Source of the DNA: CAYVNU01 sp964453265
GTDB lineage: Bacteria > Patescibacteriota > Doudnabacteria > UBA920
Assembly (NCBI GenBank): GCA_964453265.1
Contig: CAYVNU010000021.1
Span: 1-20,945 of the forward strand
Direction of reading: 5' to 3'
Length of the DNA stretch: 20,945 nucleotides
Notes under the pieces: model-generated
Databases searched by the model: none
The model's input: the letters and a program-made list of their open reading frames with translations, nothing else
What the model was told of the DNA's origin: nothing
Shown here: in pieces, positions 20,364 to 20,945 of the stretch
Layout: every line of letters starts with the position of its first letter
How positions within the stretch are numbered: position 1 is the first letter of the stretch
Position numbers and translations under genes: made by a program

Positions 20364-20400
20364 GCTATTGATGTTGGTTCAATTCCAGCCGAGGAGACCA
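20326..20400 (+). tRNA. tRNA-Arg(CCT)
   Basis: The acceptor CTCCTCG pairs with CGAGGAG. The D arm is GCTC/GAGC, and the anticodon stem GTAGC/GCTAT (one G-U) closes GTCCTAA with anticodon CCT. The T arm contains GGTTCAATTCC, and CCA is encoded. Its first 38 bases also encode the tail of the upstream ORF. G at position 32 is unusual. Confidence 0.93.
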
Positions 20401-20410
20401 CAACTTTTGA

Positions 20411-20419
20411 TGTTATAAT
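20411..20419 (+). promoter_or_regulatory. Extended -10 promoter
   Basis: TGTTATAAT is a perfect extended -10 and precedes the small membrane protein gene by about 80 bases. The leader contains the double hairpin at 20445-20485. Confidence 0.5.
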
Positions 20420-20444
20420 ATAAGTAATTAAACAAAAAGAAAAA

Positions 20445-20485
20445 TTTCCGCCAAAGGCGGATCCGTCGGCCTAGGCCGACGGAAA
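20445..20485. repeat. Double hairpin repeat in the leader of the last gene
   Basis: TCCGCC-aaa-GGCGGA is followed directly by TCCGTCGGCC-ta-style palindrome GGCCGACGGA; outer TTTCCG and CGGAAA also pair. It is G/C-rich in an AT-rich spacer, and the TCCGCC/GGCGGA stem is shared with other repeats here, though without the CTTCG/CTACG core. Confidence 0.65.
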
Positions 20486-20497
20486 AACAAAAAATAT

Positions 20498-20827
20498 ATG
20501 ATAGAACCAGAGTTGCAGAATTATTTGTCAGGGATAAATCAACACTTGGTTGATATTAAGAAAAAGAAAAACCCCGGTGTTTGGCGTGCATTTTTTAACG
20601 GAATCTTTAGCGCGATTGGTTACGCTGTTGGTCTTGCTATTGTTATAGCAGTTCTCGGATGGGTTTTAAAGAAAACCGGGTATTTAGACGCCTTTAAGCA
20701 GCAAGCTAAAGATATTCAAGAAATAATTAATCAGGTAAAAGATTTAAAACAGCCGTTTAACCAAACAGGGGAGAGTACTATTGTTTTGCCTGACGGCAGG
20801 GTAGTCAAAGTAAAAAATATTCAATAA
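20498..20827 (+). CDS. Small membrane protein, possibly DUF5665-like
   Basis: A 109-residue protein with a hydrophilic N-terminus, an aromatic/basic border (VWRAFFNGIFSAIGYAVG, about 28-45), one hydrophobic helix to about residue 56 and a Lys/Gln-rich amphipathic helix (66-88) before a short beta-like tail. The Gly-spaced membrane entry resembles DUF5665 small membrane proteins, but the assignment is tentative. Function is unknown. The ATG at 20498 has no Shine-Dalgarno; the 17 bases AATATATGATAGAACCA around it also surround the Nudix start. Confidence 0.7.
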   Translation: MIEPELQNYLSGINQHLVDIKKKKNPGVWRAFFNGIFSAIGYAVGLAIVIAVLGWVLKKTGYLDAFKQQAKDIQEIINQVKDLKQPFNQTGESTIVLPDGRVVKVKNIQ

Positions 20828-20863
20828 CTTGATAAAATTCAGTTTTTTAGATAATATTATTGG

Positions 20864-20894
20864 ACTTTGAGTAATTTAAATTACTCAAAGTTTT
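20864..20894. terminator. Perfect 28-bp palindrome with T-run before tRNA-Ala
   Basis: ACTTTGAGTAATTT is followed at once by its exact reverse complement (to 20891), then TTTT. It probably terminates the preceding gene and lies directly against the tRNA-Ala 5' end. Confidence 0.6.
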
Positions 20895-20945
20895 GGGCCC
20901 TTAGCTCATTTGGTAGAGCGCTTCCATGGCATGGAAGAGGCGACC
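20895..20945 (+). tRNA. tRNA-Ala(GGC), cut by the window end
   Basis: The acceptor 5' strand GGGCCCT, D arm GCTC/GAGC and anticodon stem CTTCC/GGAAG closing ATGGCAT (anticodon GGC) are visible. The 3' part lies beyond the window. It is a second alanine isoacceptor, 5 kb from tRNA-Ala(CGC). Confidence 0.9.

Noticed and set aside
1..20945. CRISPR array, rRNA, tmRNA, RNase P RNA, or phage genes
   Set aside because: No direct repeats with unique spacers, no rRNA motifs and no structural-RNA signatures were recognised on either strand; the repeats present are hairpins or short-period tracts.

Overview
The window looks like a piece of a small-genome bacterium of the Candidate Phyla Radiation (Patescibacteria). 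That is an inference from AT-rich DNA, compact housekeeping genes with few Shine-Dalgarno sites, a short IF-2 (641 aa), an RNHCP-domain protein, DUF4446 and bactofilin neighbours, LAGLIDADG-type ORFs sitting against tRNA genes, and spacers packed with palindromic repeats. The exact lineage cannot be fixed from sequence alone. The standard code fits: TGA is used as a stop by the genes at 373-690 and 11296-12138.

Layout. (1) 1-372: tRNA-Val and hairpin repeats. (2) 373-690: RNHCP zinc protein, divergent from (3) 851-4575: a pyrimidine block prs, pyrE, pyrF, pyrD, covering PRPP supply and dihydroorotate to UMP, with repeats in every spacer and one inside pyrF. (4) 4617-5358: a LAGLIDADG ORF ending one base before tRNA-Leu(GAG). 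(5) 5505-6077: flavodoxin-fold FMN reductase. (6) 9653 down to 6173, minus strand: infB, rbfA, nrnA, a classical translation/RNA-turnover cluster, preceded by a short ORF that duplicates the IF-2 N-terminus. (7) 9988-10722: TrmB-type regulator with a palindrome over its own promoter; 10825-11199: small membrane-anchored protein. (8) 13128 down to 11296, minus strand: DUF4446 protein, bactofilin, lipid-kinase-like protein. (9) 13255-15657: small membrane protein, then an XRE-MurA fusion translationally coupled to a DedA-like protein. (10) 15814-17952: tRNA-Ala(CGC), tRNA relic, S51 peptidase, Nudix protein, RlmH. (11) 19644 down to 17995: O-antigen-ligase-like membrane protein full of short repeats. 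(12) 19701-20945: a second LAGLIDADG-like ORF running into tRNA-Arg(CCT), a small membrane protein, and the start of tRNA-Ala(GGC).

The main accessory signal is the repeat content. One hairpin family has a conserved CTTCG/CTACG core but arms that differ from copy to copy. It sits against tRNA 3' ends and at the junctions of partial duplications of tRNA-Val, a tRNA 3' half and infB. A second family (TTCGACC/GGAGAA core) lies just before pyrD and, in frame, inside the ligase. A third repeat is in frame inside pyrF. The most unusual single observation is the infB leader ORF: 19 residues identical to IF-2 with 13 nucleotide differences, all synonymous.
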